Source: a bacterium
GTDB lineage: Bacteria > Margulisbacteria > Marinamargulisbacteria > SXXA01
Assembly: GCA_947465765.1 (NCBI GenBank)
Contig: CANIAP010000002.1
Location: forward strand, 62,001-126,000
DNA length: 64,000 nt
Direction of reading: 5' to 3'
This document shows positions 18,001-25,305 of the stretch, in pieces. Position 1 is the first letter of the stretch. Every line of letters starts with the position of its first letter. A program made the translations under genes and the position numbers. Below the pieces are notes generated by a model. It was not told where the DNA came from. It worked only from the letters and a program-made list of their open reading frames with translations, and did no database searches.

Positions 18001-18217
18001 CATGATTTTTTCGGATCGTCTTGAAGTTGTGATTAAGGATTTTGGCCATGGAATGGGTCCTCGAACTACGAAGGGTGAAGAGTATTTAGACGAATTAGAA
18101 GGGTCTGGACTTGGCGTATTTTTAATTAAAACAGTTATGGATCGTGTTCGGTATCGGCGGACCTCCAAAGTGGGCACGGAGCTGTGGTTGACGAAATGCC
18201 TTCCTGCAAAATCATAG
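15068..18217 (+). CDS. multidomain partner-switching regulator: GAF-GAF-PAS-GAF, PP2C phosphatase and RsbW-like kinase
   Basis: The 1049 residues read in order as: a GAF-like domain (1-180), a coiled coil, a second GAF (about 210-375), PAS (about 380-480), a third GAF (about 500-655), a SpoIIE-type PP2C phosphatase (about 670-895) and a GHKL anti-sigma-kinase domain (about 920-1045). Phosphatase metal residues are intact (GGDYYD near 700, FTDGIVDA near 837, DDITLV near 890). The kinase keeps its N-box Asn in NEAHANVIEHA and DFGHGMG. It therefore joins the functions of RsbU (dephosphorylates the STAS protein) and RsbW (phosphorylates it and can hold a sigma factor). The STAS substrate is the next gene. 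No membrane segment is present. Confidence 0.88.
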   Translation: MQPLTTSVRTALAALIESLRERVHTSSEISQVIAEGAAVLFPGAYISIYLQDPTQGQVVDTLHVGPPWPLGDHDRSWLVRETKERLIKSERSGTIYVSDRGKHLALDSVQQKEDFKHYGGNAREILFQVLISEDELILGVVVIRSWGGASLADMDQFKLRKSEFSVFSKGVALALEDLYIHQKIESLLIDKRELKLRIQKDEEDLKRRILELTVLYDTSNALGYSLDYYQIVRLVVESLSKVLNFDICAIFLLDFVSGGEIVTRINKPLEDVFVNSVQSNVVSAIAPFVRRPIDPLQVKLTTELGYRPTRDQVPSKDLMKSFANVPLIFKEEVIGMLNICSTSRNAFPRNEMTFLHTMANQFASHLGRLKGVKNLEKSKMDSVIKSMSEAVIMTDENGEVEFINPAAKELLEIPGHGVVSKDELSARYVELGIDPIYRQSLRTKKSYLNQEVIHRDRIYLVNATPVMDGAKGRLGTVLVIRDFTEIQKNNRIKTQRLEAISQVNVIIKSITDLDNMLSVLMQFILNVVNAESGSIQLKDRKKLVTKVHSNFPDKIRREYQFKSSETISEFVSRSADICFIEDYHADPRVCPDVKVLIESYVCIPIMVKNDLIGVVSVVRKYGNMNPKITQDDIRTLTTITALSGAAIQNALLYRETLKKQQIDQELRIATEIHTKLLPSQVPELDRFLLGAISIPARGLGGDYYDFFKLDDGKIGICVADIVGKGIAAGLFMAMLKSLLHSQLQQVVSPKMALKKINEVLFRDPVIDKFVPLFYAVLDPATMILRYSNAGHEPALRYNGTEFEVLDTEGFPLGALLESEYGEHEIQLSDKDLVVFFTDGIVDARNSKNHSFGVAGVKSVLKKFSDQSAKGIADKLFSHVSQFMKGMSQPDDITLVVLKTDVAHQVQGTEQPLRVKKMGVTSSTKFIKKVRAEVEKIALEMGFPEEDIFNIKLAINEAHANVIEHAYGGSDTGDIWFQFMIFSDRLEVVIKDFGHGMGPRTTKGEEYLDELEGSGLGVFLIKTVMDRVRYRRTSKVGTELWLTKCLPAKS

Positions 18218-18220
18218 TAC

Positions 18221-18276
18221 CCATGGCGCTGGAAGGTATGGTAAGGTAACCAATATTTTCAAGGCCAGCGTCATGG
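18221..18276 (+). other. long inverted repeat between regulator and STAS genes
   Basis: A 12-base arm at 18221-18232 (CCATGGCGCTGG) pairs with 18265-18276 (CCAGCGTCATGG) through 11 Watson-Crick pairs and one G-T pair, around a 32-base loop. No T-run follows, so it is not a standard terminator. It could stabilise or process the mRNA so that the STAS protein is made in excess, or be an operator site. Confidence 0.5.
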
Positions 18277-18317
18277 TATATATGGGCGATTTTTCGATGG
18301 ATTAAGGAGAAGGATTT

Positions 18318-18698
18318 ATGGAAATAGTCAAAGATGTCGTTGATGACAAGGTGATTAAATTACAAATTGGCGCTGAATTCGATGACGTTAAAAAAGAATT
18401 GACCGGCGTGGTCGAACTTGACATCGAGAATCAGGCCTATTTTGTTGATATTGTGAATTCGGTTTTTGATGATGGGAATGTTCACGTCATTGTTGATATG
18501 GAAAACGTGAGCTACATCGATTCGTCTGGCCTTTGGGCACTTTTTGAAGGTCATAAAAAAGCGGCGCAACGCGGGGGTAAACTCGTTTTGCTTAACCCGA
18601 CTAAGGATGTCCGTCGGGTATTAGATATTACTAAAATGTCCTCTAAAATTCAGATTTTTACGACGCAAACTGAGGCGTTAACGGGCCTAATAAAGTAG
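18318..18698 (+). CDS. STAS-domain anti-sigma factor antagonist (RsbV-like)
   Basis: The 126 residues form a STAS domain. The phosphorylation loop YIDSSGLWAL places the acceptor at Ser69 or Ser70. In partner switching the unphosphorylated STAS protein binds the anti-sigma kinase and frees the sigma factor. The kinase and phosphatase domains that would act on it are both in the upstream 1049-residue protein. An AAGGAG site precedes ATG 18318. No sigma gene is adjacent. Confidence 0.9.
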   Translation: MEIVKDVVDDKVIKLQIGAEFDDVKKELTGVVELDIENQAYFVDIVNSVFDDGNVHVIVDMENVSYIDSSGLWALFEGHKKAAQRGGKLVLLNPTKDVRRVLDITKMSSKIQIFTTQTEALTGLIK

Positions 18699-18730
18699 CC
18701 GCTATCGGAAGCGTGTTTCGGGGATAGTTT

Positions 18731-18768
18731 CCGGGTGGGTACCATGGGTGTCCAGCCGGTTTTTTTTT
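18731..18768 (+). terminator. Rho-independent terminator directly before lysS
   Basis: CCGGGTGG (18731-18738) pairs with CCAGCCGG (18752-18759) with one mismatch, followed by nine T (18760-18768). It ends the STAS transcript. The lysS ribosome site AAGGAG begins at the next base, so the terminator is also in a position to control lysS. Confidence 0.7.
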
Positions 18769-18781
18769 AAGGAGAATGAGT

Positions 18782-20260
18782 GTGTTGGATGGTCATTTAA
18801 GTGAAGAACAGGTTCGGTTACAAAAAGTAGCACAATTGCGCGAACGGGGGGTTAATCCTTATCCGTATAGGTTCGATAGGACCCACACAATCCAAGCGGT
18901 GTTAGAAGAGAATCAAACGCTCGGGGTCGAAGAATCGCGCGCTGAGATCGTGGTTGTGGCGGGACGGATTGTCGCAAAACGAGGGCATGGAAAAGCCACC
19001 TTTGGTAATTTGATGGACCAGTCCGGGACGTTGCAGTATTACGCAAACGTGAATCGACTGGGATCTGAGTTGCTCGATGAATTGGCTCATTTGGATATCG
19101 GCGATATCCTGGGGCTCAAGGGGCATATGTTTCGGTCGAAGCGGGGCGAGGTTTCCCTTCATATCCACGAATTTGAGCTACTTACGAAGTCGCTTCATCC
19201 GCTTCCTGAGAAATATCATGGGTTGCAAGATAAAGAGACGAGATATCGGCAGAGGTATGTTGATTTGATCTCCAATGAGGAGGTCCGAAACGTATTTCTC
19301 ACACGCTCAAAGACGATCCATTCACTGCGGAACTATCTGGCGGACCAGGGGTTTATGGAAGTGGAGACGCCTGTGCTTCAATCTATTTACGGGGGTGCGT
19401 CGGCCCGACCGTTTGTGACGCATCATAATGATTTGGGGCAGGATCTGTTTTTGCGAATCGCGTTAGAGCTACCGCTTAAACGACTGATCGTCGGCGGGTT
19501 TGAAAAAATATTTGAAATTGGTCGTGTATTTCGCAACGAAGGGGTGTCGTTTAAGCATAATCCTGAATATACATTGCTGGAGCTCTACCAGGCGTATGCG
19601 GATTACAACGATGTCATGGCGTTAACGGAAAATCTCTTGGCGCATTTGGTCTTAAAAACGTATGGGACCTACGAAATTGAATATCAAGGGCATTTACTTA
19701 ATTTTAAACCGCCGTTTCAACGAATTACCATGCTTGATGCCCTTCAGACGTACGCAGGGGTCGATCCTGATGCGACGGTGGATACCCTTCGGCAGCACGC
19801 GTTGCGCTTGGGGTTGAATCCATCGATTCAGCCGATGAGAGGTGAGTTGTTGGCGTTTATCTATGATAAAGAAGTGGAAGGCCATTTGATTCAGCCTGTT
19901 TTTGTCATTGATTACCCTTGGGAAACGTCGCCACTGGCGAAACGGAAGCGGGATGACGACGCTCTAGTGGAGCGCTTTGAGCTCATTATCGCTAAAATGG
20001 AGGTTGCAAATGCCTTTTCTGAGCTGAATGATCCGATTGAGCAGCATGCGCGTTTCGTGGAGCAGGTGAAGGCGCAAGAAGCGGGCTGGGATGAAGCGCA
20101 TCAGATGGACGACGACTTTGTCAATGCGTTGAAATATGGAATGCCACCGACCGGAGGCTTGGGGATTGGGATTGATCGCGTGGTCATGTTGCTGACCAAT
20201 TCGGCGAGTATTCGGGATGTGATCGCATTTCCGCACATGAAGGATCGAAAAGAAAGTTGA
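18782..20260 (+). CDS. lysS: lysyl-tRNA synthetase, class II
   Basis: The protein has an N-terminal OB-fold anticodon-binding domain (GRIVAKRGHGKATFGNL) and the class II catalytic core: motif 1 around TRSKTIHSLRNYLADQGFMEVETP, motif 2 GRVFRNEGVSFKHNPEYTLLE and motif 3 GLGIGIDRVVML. It attaches lysine to tRNA-Lys. I choose GTG 18782 because AAGGAG ends at 18774, seven bases away; an in-frame ATG at 18776 is only one base from that site. An intrinsic terminator sits immediately upstream. Length (492) is typical. Confidence 0.96.
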   Translation: MLDGHLSEEQVRLQKVAQLRERGVNPYPYRFDRTHTIQAVLEENQTLGVEESRAEIVVVAGRIVAKRGHGKATFGNLMDQSGTLQYYANVNRLGSELLDELAHLDIGDILGLKGHMFRSKRGEVSLHIHEFELLTKSLHPLPEKYHGLQDKETRYRQRYVDLISNEEVRNVFLTRSKTIHSLRNYLADQGFMEVETPVLQSIYGGASARPFVTHHNDLGQDLFLRIALELPLKRLIVGGFEKIFEIGRVFRNEGVSFKHNPEYTLLELYQAYADYNDVMALTENLLAHLVLKTYGTYEIEYQGHLLNFKPPFQRITMLDALQTYAGVDPDATVDTLRQHALRLGLNPSIQPMRGELLAFIYDKEVEGHLIQPVFVIDYPWETSPLAKRKRDDDALVERFELIIAKMEVANAFSELNDPIEQHARFVEQVKAQEAGWDEAHQMDDDFVNALKYGMPPTGGLGIGIDRVVMLLTNSASIRDVIAFPHMKDRKES

Positions 20261-20320
20261 TGCAAGTAGGGGTGTCGGGTATCGTTGCGTAGAAAACAAG
20301 CGGGTTTGGAGGAGTCTTCT

Positions 20321-21646
20321 GTGATTAGAAATATCCGGTTTCGTGTGGCCGTTGTCGCTGTCGTTTTGGCGTTGAGTGCAATTGCATTTGTGATGTATCC
20401 CATTAATTTGGGGCTGGACCTTCAGGGTGGATCAAGGTTGGTACTTGAAGCCAAAGATACCCCCGATGTCAAAGTTGATAACGATGCAGTAGAAGGGGTT
20501 CTGTCGGTTATTCGGAATCGGGTAGATAGCTTAGGCGTGGCAGAGCCCATTATTTCTCGTAAGGGACAACGCCAGATTGTGGTGGAGTTGCCGGGTGTTC
20601 AGGATCCCGATCGGGCAATTAAATTGATCGGAGATACTGCGCGACTCGAATTTGTCGAGGCTGAATGGGCCCCCGCTGAAGTGAGTAGCCTTAATGCCGA
20701 GCAACTTGCTGTGCTCGCAGGGCCCAATGCCAGGGTCGGCAAAGTGGTTCAATTTGATGCAAAAGGAAAGATCGTTAGCGAACGGCCCATCATTTTAAAA
20801 GGGGTTGCATTGACTGGGGCCGACCTAAAAATGGCGACTCCGGGGCAAAATCAATACGGGGAGTCTGTTGTTAATATCGAGTTTACAACCGAAGGCTCGG
20901 AAAAATTTAAGGCGGCGACGACACGGTCGGTCGGTCGGCCGCTCGCGATTGTTTTGGATGGAAAAATCATTTCCGCTCCGAACGTAAATGAACCGATTTC
21001 GGGTGGTAGAGCTCAAATATCGGGTCGATTTTCCATTCAAGAGATGCGTGATTTGGTGATTCAGTTAAAAGCGGGTGCACTTCCTGTTCCGGTGGAAATT
21101 GTGTCCAATAAAGTGGTGGGTCCGACGTTGGGTAAAGATTCTATTGAAAAAAGCAAGTTGGCGGGGGTTGTCGGATTTGCGGTGGTTTGTTTGTTCATGA
21201 TCGTTGTGTATCGGTTGCCAGGCGCCATGGCGAGTATTGGGCTGTTGTTGTATACCTTCATTTTCTTCTCTGTTCTGAAGGCGATGGGCGCGACGTTGAC
21301 GTTGCCGGGGATTGCGGGGTTTATTTTGACAATCGGTATAGCGGTTGATGCAAACGTCATTATTTTTGAACGGATTAAGGAAGAACGGCGTCTTGGACAA
21401 AGTCTGAAAGCCTCGATTGACGTGGGCTTTGAAAAGGCATTTTGGACGATTGTGGATGCGAACGTCAGTACGTTGATTGCGACCGTCGTCTTGTTCTGGT
21501 TTGGCACCGGGACGATTCGTGGGTTTGCGGTGACCTTATCGACCGGAATTTTTGTGAGTATGTTTACTGCGATTACTGTGACTCGGCTACTTTTAACGGC
21601 GGTGACCCGATATTCTAAGTCCGCCAATAGTATTTCAGTGAAATAA
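20321..21646 (+). CDS. secD: protein translocase subunit SecD
   Basis: SecD signatures are present: LGLDLQGGSRLVLEA after the first membrane segment, the periplasmic P1 domain, and five C-terminal membrane segments with ILTIGIAVDANVIIFERIKEE. With SecF it uses the proton gradient to pull proteins through SecYEG. The frame is open from TTG 20285, but TGGAGGAG at 20307-20314 points to GTG 20321 (MIRNIRFRVAV), which also gives a normal N-terminus. secF follows 15 bases later. Confidence 0.95.
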   Translation: MIRNIRFRVAVVAVVLALSAIAFVMYPINLGLDLQGGSRLVLEAKDTPDVKVDNDAVEGVLSVIRNRVDSLGVAEPIISRKGQRQIVVELPGVQDPDRAIKLIGDTARLEFVEAEWAPAEVSSLNAEQLAVLAGPNARVGKVVQFDAKGKIVSERPIILKGVALTGADLKMATPGQNQYGESVVNIEFTTEGSEKFKAATTRSVGRPLAIVLDGKIISAPNVNEPISGGRAQISGRFSIQEMRDLVIQLKAGALPVPVEIVSNKVVGPTLGKDSIEKSKLAGVVGFAVVCLFMIVVYRLPGAMASIGLLLYTFIFFSVLKAMGATLTLPGIAGFILTIGIAVDANVIIFERIKEERRLGQSLKASIDVGFEKAFWTIVDANVSTLIATVVLFWFGTGTIRGFAVTLSTGIFVSMFTAITVTRLLLTAVTRYSKSANSISVK

Positions 21647-21661
21647 TAAAGGGAACTATTT

Positions 21662-22621
21662 ATGATAGCAAAATATTGGAAAATCATTGAAAAAAGGAAC
21701 CTCTGGTTTGCGATCTCGGGGTTAGTTATTCTCCTTGGCGTTGGGTTGATGGGGATGCGTGCAATAAAAGGCGAACCGATTCTTAACCTGGGTATCGATT
21801 TTGCCGGCGGAAATACCATGGTGCTTCGATTTGATGGGCTTAACGAGAAATATAAGCAAATTGGCCATAATCCAGTTGCTTTTCAAGAAGAGTCGAGTAG
21901 GTTTATCGGAAGTATTAGGAATATTTTGGGTCAGTTTGGGCTCGAAAATAGTGCGATTCAGATTTCGTCTGACCAGGATGTAATTATCAAGACAACCAAG
22001 GTTACAGAAGATAAGAGTAATCATATTCGGGAGGCGCTTACTGCCCGTCTTGGACCCATTGAGGTGCTTGAGATTGATTATATTGGACCTGCCATGGGAA
22101 CGGAGCTTAGAAATCAATCGCTACTGATTATTATTGTTGTCAGTGTGGCCTTGATGGGTTACATCAGCTGGCGGTTTGAATTTTGTTACGGAATTGGGGC
22201 TTTGGCGGCGACGCTACATGATGCATTAGTCATGATAAGCGTTGCGTCTATTTTTCATATTGAGGTGGATACTGCGTTTGTCGCGGCGCTCCTTACGATT
22301 CTGGGGTATTCAATCAATGACACAGTCGTTATATTTGATCGTATTCGAGATAACATAAAGAAAGCACGGGCCTCTAAACAGCCGTTTGATCTTGCCACGG
22401 TACTCAACGTATCGATTCGAGAAACCATTGGCCGGACCGTTAACACGGTGGTGACTGTTGTTATTGTATTGGTGTCGTTAATTGTCTTTGGTGGAAGCAC
22501 TTTGCGGCCGTTTTGTATGGTTCTTCTCATGGGGACTTTGGCGGGTACTTATTCGTCCATATTTATTGCGAGCCCAATGATGGCGTTTGCGTTTAAAGAA
22601 CCTGAGCAATCTAAGAAATAG
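21662..22621 (+). CDS. secF: protein translocase subunit SecF
   Basis: The 319 residues match SecF: first membrane segment, LNLGIDFAGGNTMVLRF, and the C-terminal five-helix bundle with LTILGYSINDTVVIFDRIRDN. It forms the SecDF complex with the preceding product. It is the last gene before the convergent acc pair. Confidence 0.96.
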   Translation: MIAKYWKIIEKRNLWFAISGLVILLGVGLMGMRAIKGEPILNLGIDFAGGNTMVLRFDGLNEKYKQIGHNPVAFQEESSRFIGSIRNILGQFGLENSAIQISSDQDVIIKTTKVTEDKSNHIREALTARLGPIEVLEIDYIGPAMGTELRNQSLLIIIVVSVALMGYISWRFEFCYGIGALAATLHDALVMISVASIFHIEVDTAFVAALLTILGYSINDTVVIFDRIRDNIKKARASKQPFDLATVLNVSIRETIGRTVNTVVTVVIVLVSLIVFGGSTLRPFCMVLLMGTLAGTYSSIFIASPMMAFAFKEPEQSKK

Positions 22622-22638
22622 TTTGTTCTGGGTGGAAT

Positions 22639-22665
22639 GCTATCCCCGATTTTGGCGGGGATAGC
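22639..22665. terminator. symmetrical hairpin between convergent secF and accA
   Basis: GCTATCCCC (22639-22647) and GGGGATAGC (22657-22665) form a perfect 9-bp stem with a 9-base loop, between two genes that end toward each other. No T-run follows on either strand, so it may be a two-way transcription block or only an mRNA end-stabilising hairpin. Confidence 0.4.
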
Positions 22666-22685
22666 GAGCCAGGAAGTTTATAGGT

Positions 22686-23645
22686 TTACTCTAACGGTTC
22701 TAGAAATCGCCCCATCGCCCTAAACTTGGCATATCGTTGTGCTTTTATCTCATTTCCCGACAGCGATTTGAAATTTAAGAGTTCGGCTTGTACGGTTTCC
22801 TGGATGCGTTGAGCTACCATTTTCCAGTCGTGATGGCCGCCGCCTAATGGTTCCTGAATAATTCCGTCAGCAATTCCCAGTTTCATGATTTCTGTAGCGG
22901 TGATCTTCATTGCGTCGGCGGCGATATCTGATTTTTTGGAGTCACGGAACAGAATCGAGGCACACCCTTCGGGGGAAATAACTGAATACACCGCGTTTTG
23001 AAGCATGTATAACCGATTCGCGACACCGATTCCCAATGCACCACCGGAACCGCCTTCTCCGATGACAAATGAGATAATTGGGACGGTGAAACCTGCCATT
23101 TCACGAAGGTTTCTTGCAATAGCTTCGGCTTGTCCCCGCTCTTCCGCCTCGATGCCTGGATACGCGCCGGGTGTGTCGATGAAGGTGATAATGGGCATGC
23201 GGAATCGATCGGCCATTTCCATGAGGCGTAGCGCCTTGCGATAGCCTTCTGGATTGGGCATGCCAAAGTTGCGATGGATATTCTCTTTGGTGTCGTGGCC
23301 TTTTTGATGTCCCATAACGACGACCCGAAATTTCCCCAAGGTTGCAATTCCTCCGACAATGGCCGGGTCATCCCCAAAGAGGCGATCGCCGTGCAATTCG
23401 ACGAAGGTATCGAATATCAACCGAATAAGACTTGCGGTATCGGGCCGGTGTGGATGACGGGCAACTTGAACAATTTGGTTAGGGGTTAGGTTTGTATAAA
23501 TTTCCTTACGAACCTGTTCTGCCCGACTTTCAATTTTTTCAATTTCGCTGGAAAGGTCAATATTGCCTTCAATGGACAATTTTCGCAGTTGGGCTATTTT
23601 GTCGTATAGCTCAGCGAGTGGTTTTTCGAAGGGTAATAGTTTCAT
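22686..23645 (-). CDS. accA: acetyl-CoA carboxylase carboxyltransferase subunit alpha
   Basis: The 319 residues show the AccA pattern, including RHPHRPDTASLIRLIFDTF, GRN-like DDPAIVGGIA, IDTPGAYPGIEAEERGQ and IGEGGSGGALGIG. It transfers carboxyl from biotin to acetyl-CoA together with AccD, the first step of fatty-acid synthesis. Its ATG overlaps the accD stop by one base, which supports coupled, equal synthesis of the two subunits. accB and accC are not in the window. Confidence 0.96.
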   Translation of the reverse strand: MKLLPFEKPLAELYDKIAQLRKLSIEGNIDLSSEIEKIESRAEQVRKEIYTNLTPNQIVQVARHPHRPDTASLIRLIFDTFVELHGDRLFGDDPAIVGGIATLGKFRVVVMGHQKGHDTKENIHRNFGMPNPEGYRKALRLMEMADRFRMPIITFIDTPGAYPGIEAEERGQAEAIARNLREMAGFTVPIISFVIGEGGSGGALGIGVANRLYMLQNAVYSVISPEGCASILFRDSKKSDIAADAMKITATEIMKLGIADGIIQEPLGGGHHDWKMVAQRIQETVQAELLNFKSLSGNEIKAQRYAKFRAMGRFLEPLE

Positions 23646-24508
23646 TAAATGGGCTCTCGCGGTATCGATAACGTTGTCAGTATTGTGGATAGGGTGGTTT
23701 TCAATTCCCGTCGGTCGGTAACCATGTCGACCATGCCGTGCGCAAGTAAGAATTCGGACCGCTGGAACCCCTTCGGCAGCTTTTGGCGAATCGTTTGCTC
23801 AATGACCCTGGGTCCAGCAAATGAGATGAGAGCGCCGGGTTCCGCAATATTAATGTCTCCAAGAATTGCAAAACTAGCGGATGTTCCGCCGGTCGTTGGA
23901 TCGCACAAAACAGAGATGTAGGGGACCCGTTGTTCGGTTAAACGTTCAAGTGCTGCACTTGTTTTTGCCATTTGCATGAGGCTCATAATGCCTTCTTGCA
24001 TTCGTGCACCACCTGAAGAGGTGAAGACGACGACGGGTTTAAAATCCTCAACGCTGCGCTCGATAATTCGTGTGATTTTCTCGCCGACGACAGATCCCAT
24101 TGAGCCACCCATAAACGCAAAATTCATAATGGCTGTATTCACAGGGAGCCCATTGATGGAGGCGGTTCCCGATACCACGGCATCGTTTTTCCCTGACTTA
24201 GACTGGGCTTTACGAATTCTGTCGGCATAACTTTCCGTATCAAAAAACCGAAGGAAGTCGGTGGGGCCAAGCGTCGTGTCTTTTTCAATGAATGTATTGG
24301 TGTCAAACGTATATCGAATACGCTCTTCAGGAGATATACGGAAGTGGAAGCCGCATTTAGGGCATACCTTTTGGTTGGACTCCAAATCCTTTTGGAAAAG
24401 GATCTCAGAGCAACTCGTGCACTTTACCCAAACATCACCGGGGATATTGAGGCGCTCACTTGAGCCAGTGCTTTTTTCTTTTTTAGCAAACCAGTCGATG
24501 ATTGACAT
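23645..24508 (-). CDS. accD: acetyl-CoA carboxylase carboxyltransferase subunit beta
   Basis: The 287 residues carry the AccD zinc finger (CTSCSEI, then CPKCGF, residues about 31-53) and the crotonase-like core (SSGGARMQEGIMSLMQMAKT, GGTSASFA). The finger binds DNA or mRNA in some species and can control the operon. A good promoter lies upstream at 24542-24571. Confidence 0.96.
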   Translation of the reverse strand: MSIIDWFAKKEKSTGSSERLNIPGDVWVKCTSCSEILFQKDLESNQKVCPKCGFHFRISPEERIRYTFDTNTFIEKDTTLGPTDFLRFFDTESYADRIRKAQSKSGKNDAVVSGTASINGLPVNTAIMNFAFMGGSMGSVVGEKITRIIERSVEDFKPVVVFTSSGGARMQEGIMSLMQMAKTSAALERLTEQRVPYISVLCDPTTGGTSASFAILGDINIAEPGALISFAGPRVIEQTIRQKLPKGFQRSEFLLAHGMVDMVTDRRELKTTLSTILTTLSIPREPI

Positions 24509-24541
24509 AGGAAATTTAGAGGCGATAAAATTCTAAGTTCA

Positions 24542-24571
24542 TCATAACGAACGCCCAAGAAGGGTGTCAAA
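24542..24571 (-). promoter_or_regulatory. sigma-70 promoter of accDA
   Basis: On the minus strand, TTGACA (24571-24566) and TATGAT (24547-24542) are separated by 18 bases. The start point would fall about 30 bases before accD. It is the best-matched promoter in the window. Confidence 0.7.
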
Positions 24572-24635
24572 CTTGTGGGAGTGACGTTTTAGAGGCTCTG
24601 ACCCTTAGGCAGAGTAAGTAGATTAAGGAGATATT

Positions 24636-24896
24636 GTGGCAAACATTAAGTCGTCGAAGAAGAATATTGAGATCAATGAAAGAAACCGGACACGGAATCT
24701 AAAATATAAAACCTTGGTAAAGACTGTGATTAAAAAATCACTGGCCGCGGTTGCAGCTGGGGCAGAAAACCGGATTGACGTCGTCAAGAGCGCGTTGCGC
24801 ACTCTAGACAAAACCGTGACCAAAGGTGTTTTGCATAAAAAAGCAGCGGCACGTCGAAAGTCTCGGATTGCCCGCGCACTCAACGCTGCAGCGTAA
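24636..24896 (+). CDS. rpsT: 30S ribosomal protein bS20
   Basis: The 86-residue basic helical protein has the bS20 pattern (ANIKSSKKN at the start, HKKAAARRKSRIARALNAA at the end). It binds 16S rRNA early in assembly. The start is GTG 24636 with AAGGAG six bases upstream. A non-ATG start is common for this gene and is linked to its feedback control in E. coli. Confidence 0.95.
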   Translation: MANIKSSKKNIEINERNRTRNLKYKTLVKTVIKKSLAAVAAGAENRIDVVKSALRTLDKTVTKGVLHKKAAARRKSRIARALNAAA

Positions 24897-25302
24897 ACAT
24901 CAGCTTATCGTCTTAGTCCTAGTTTGGGGCCTCTTTGTAGGCCCCATTTTAGCGACTCAAGTTTGTATTAAATCCGATTGTTTTGACGTCGAGGTTGCGC
25001 AAACGGAGTCCCAGCGTCAGCGGGGGCTGATGTATCGTCGGCACTTGGGCAATAAATCGGGAATGTGGTTCGTATTCAAGGCGGAAGGTATTTATCCATT
25101 TTGGATGAAGAATACATCGATTCCTTTGGATATTATTTGGGTCGACGGGAGCCGTCGTGTCTTGGATTTTAAACGTAATACGACGCCATTTTCTGAGGTT
25201 CCGATTATTCCATCAGGACGGGCAAAATGGGTTCTGGAAGTTCCGGCGGGGACGGTTGATCGAAAGCTCATTGCTGTCGGCGATTACGTCCAAGTAAGGT
25301 AG
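24826..25302 (+). CDS. exported DUF192 protein
   Basis: From about residue 45 the protein is a DUF192 domain (FDVEVAQTESQRQRGLMYR, then PFWMKNTSIPLDIIWVD), preceded by a clear export signal (LIVLVLVWGLFVGPILA). The biochemical role of DUF192 is not established. The start is uncertain. GTG 24826 would overlap rpsT by 71 bases. The signal peptide would suit a start near 24886 (CTG), and there is no ATG, GTG or TTG in frame between rpsT and the hydrophobic stretch. Translation may be coupled to rpsT. ftsK begins three bases after its stop. Confidence 0.75.
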   Translation: MFCIKKQRHVESLGLPAHSTLQRKHQLIVLVLVWGLFVGPILATQVCIKSDCFDVEVAQTESQRQRGLMYRRHLGNKSGMWFVFKAEGIYPFWMKNTSIPLDIIWVDGSRRVLDFKRNTTPFSEVPIIPSGRAKWVLEVPAGTVDRKLIAVGDYVQVR

Positions 25303-25305
25303 ATA

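Noticed and set aside
15068-18217. Hybrid histidine kinase reading of the 1049-residue protein
   Set aside because: There is no H-box before the GHKL domain, and that domain has the short RsbW-type form after a PP2C phosphatase.
18731-18768. GGGTGGGTACC resembling the T-box antiterminator motif before lysS
   Set aside because: Only about 33 non-coding bases precede it after the STAS gene, so there is no room for the specifier stem, and the motif lacks the following CGCGG. I read it as a plain terminator.
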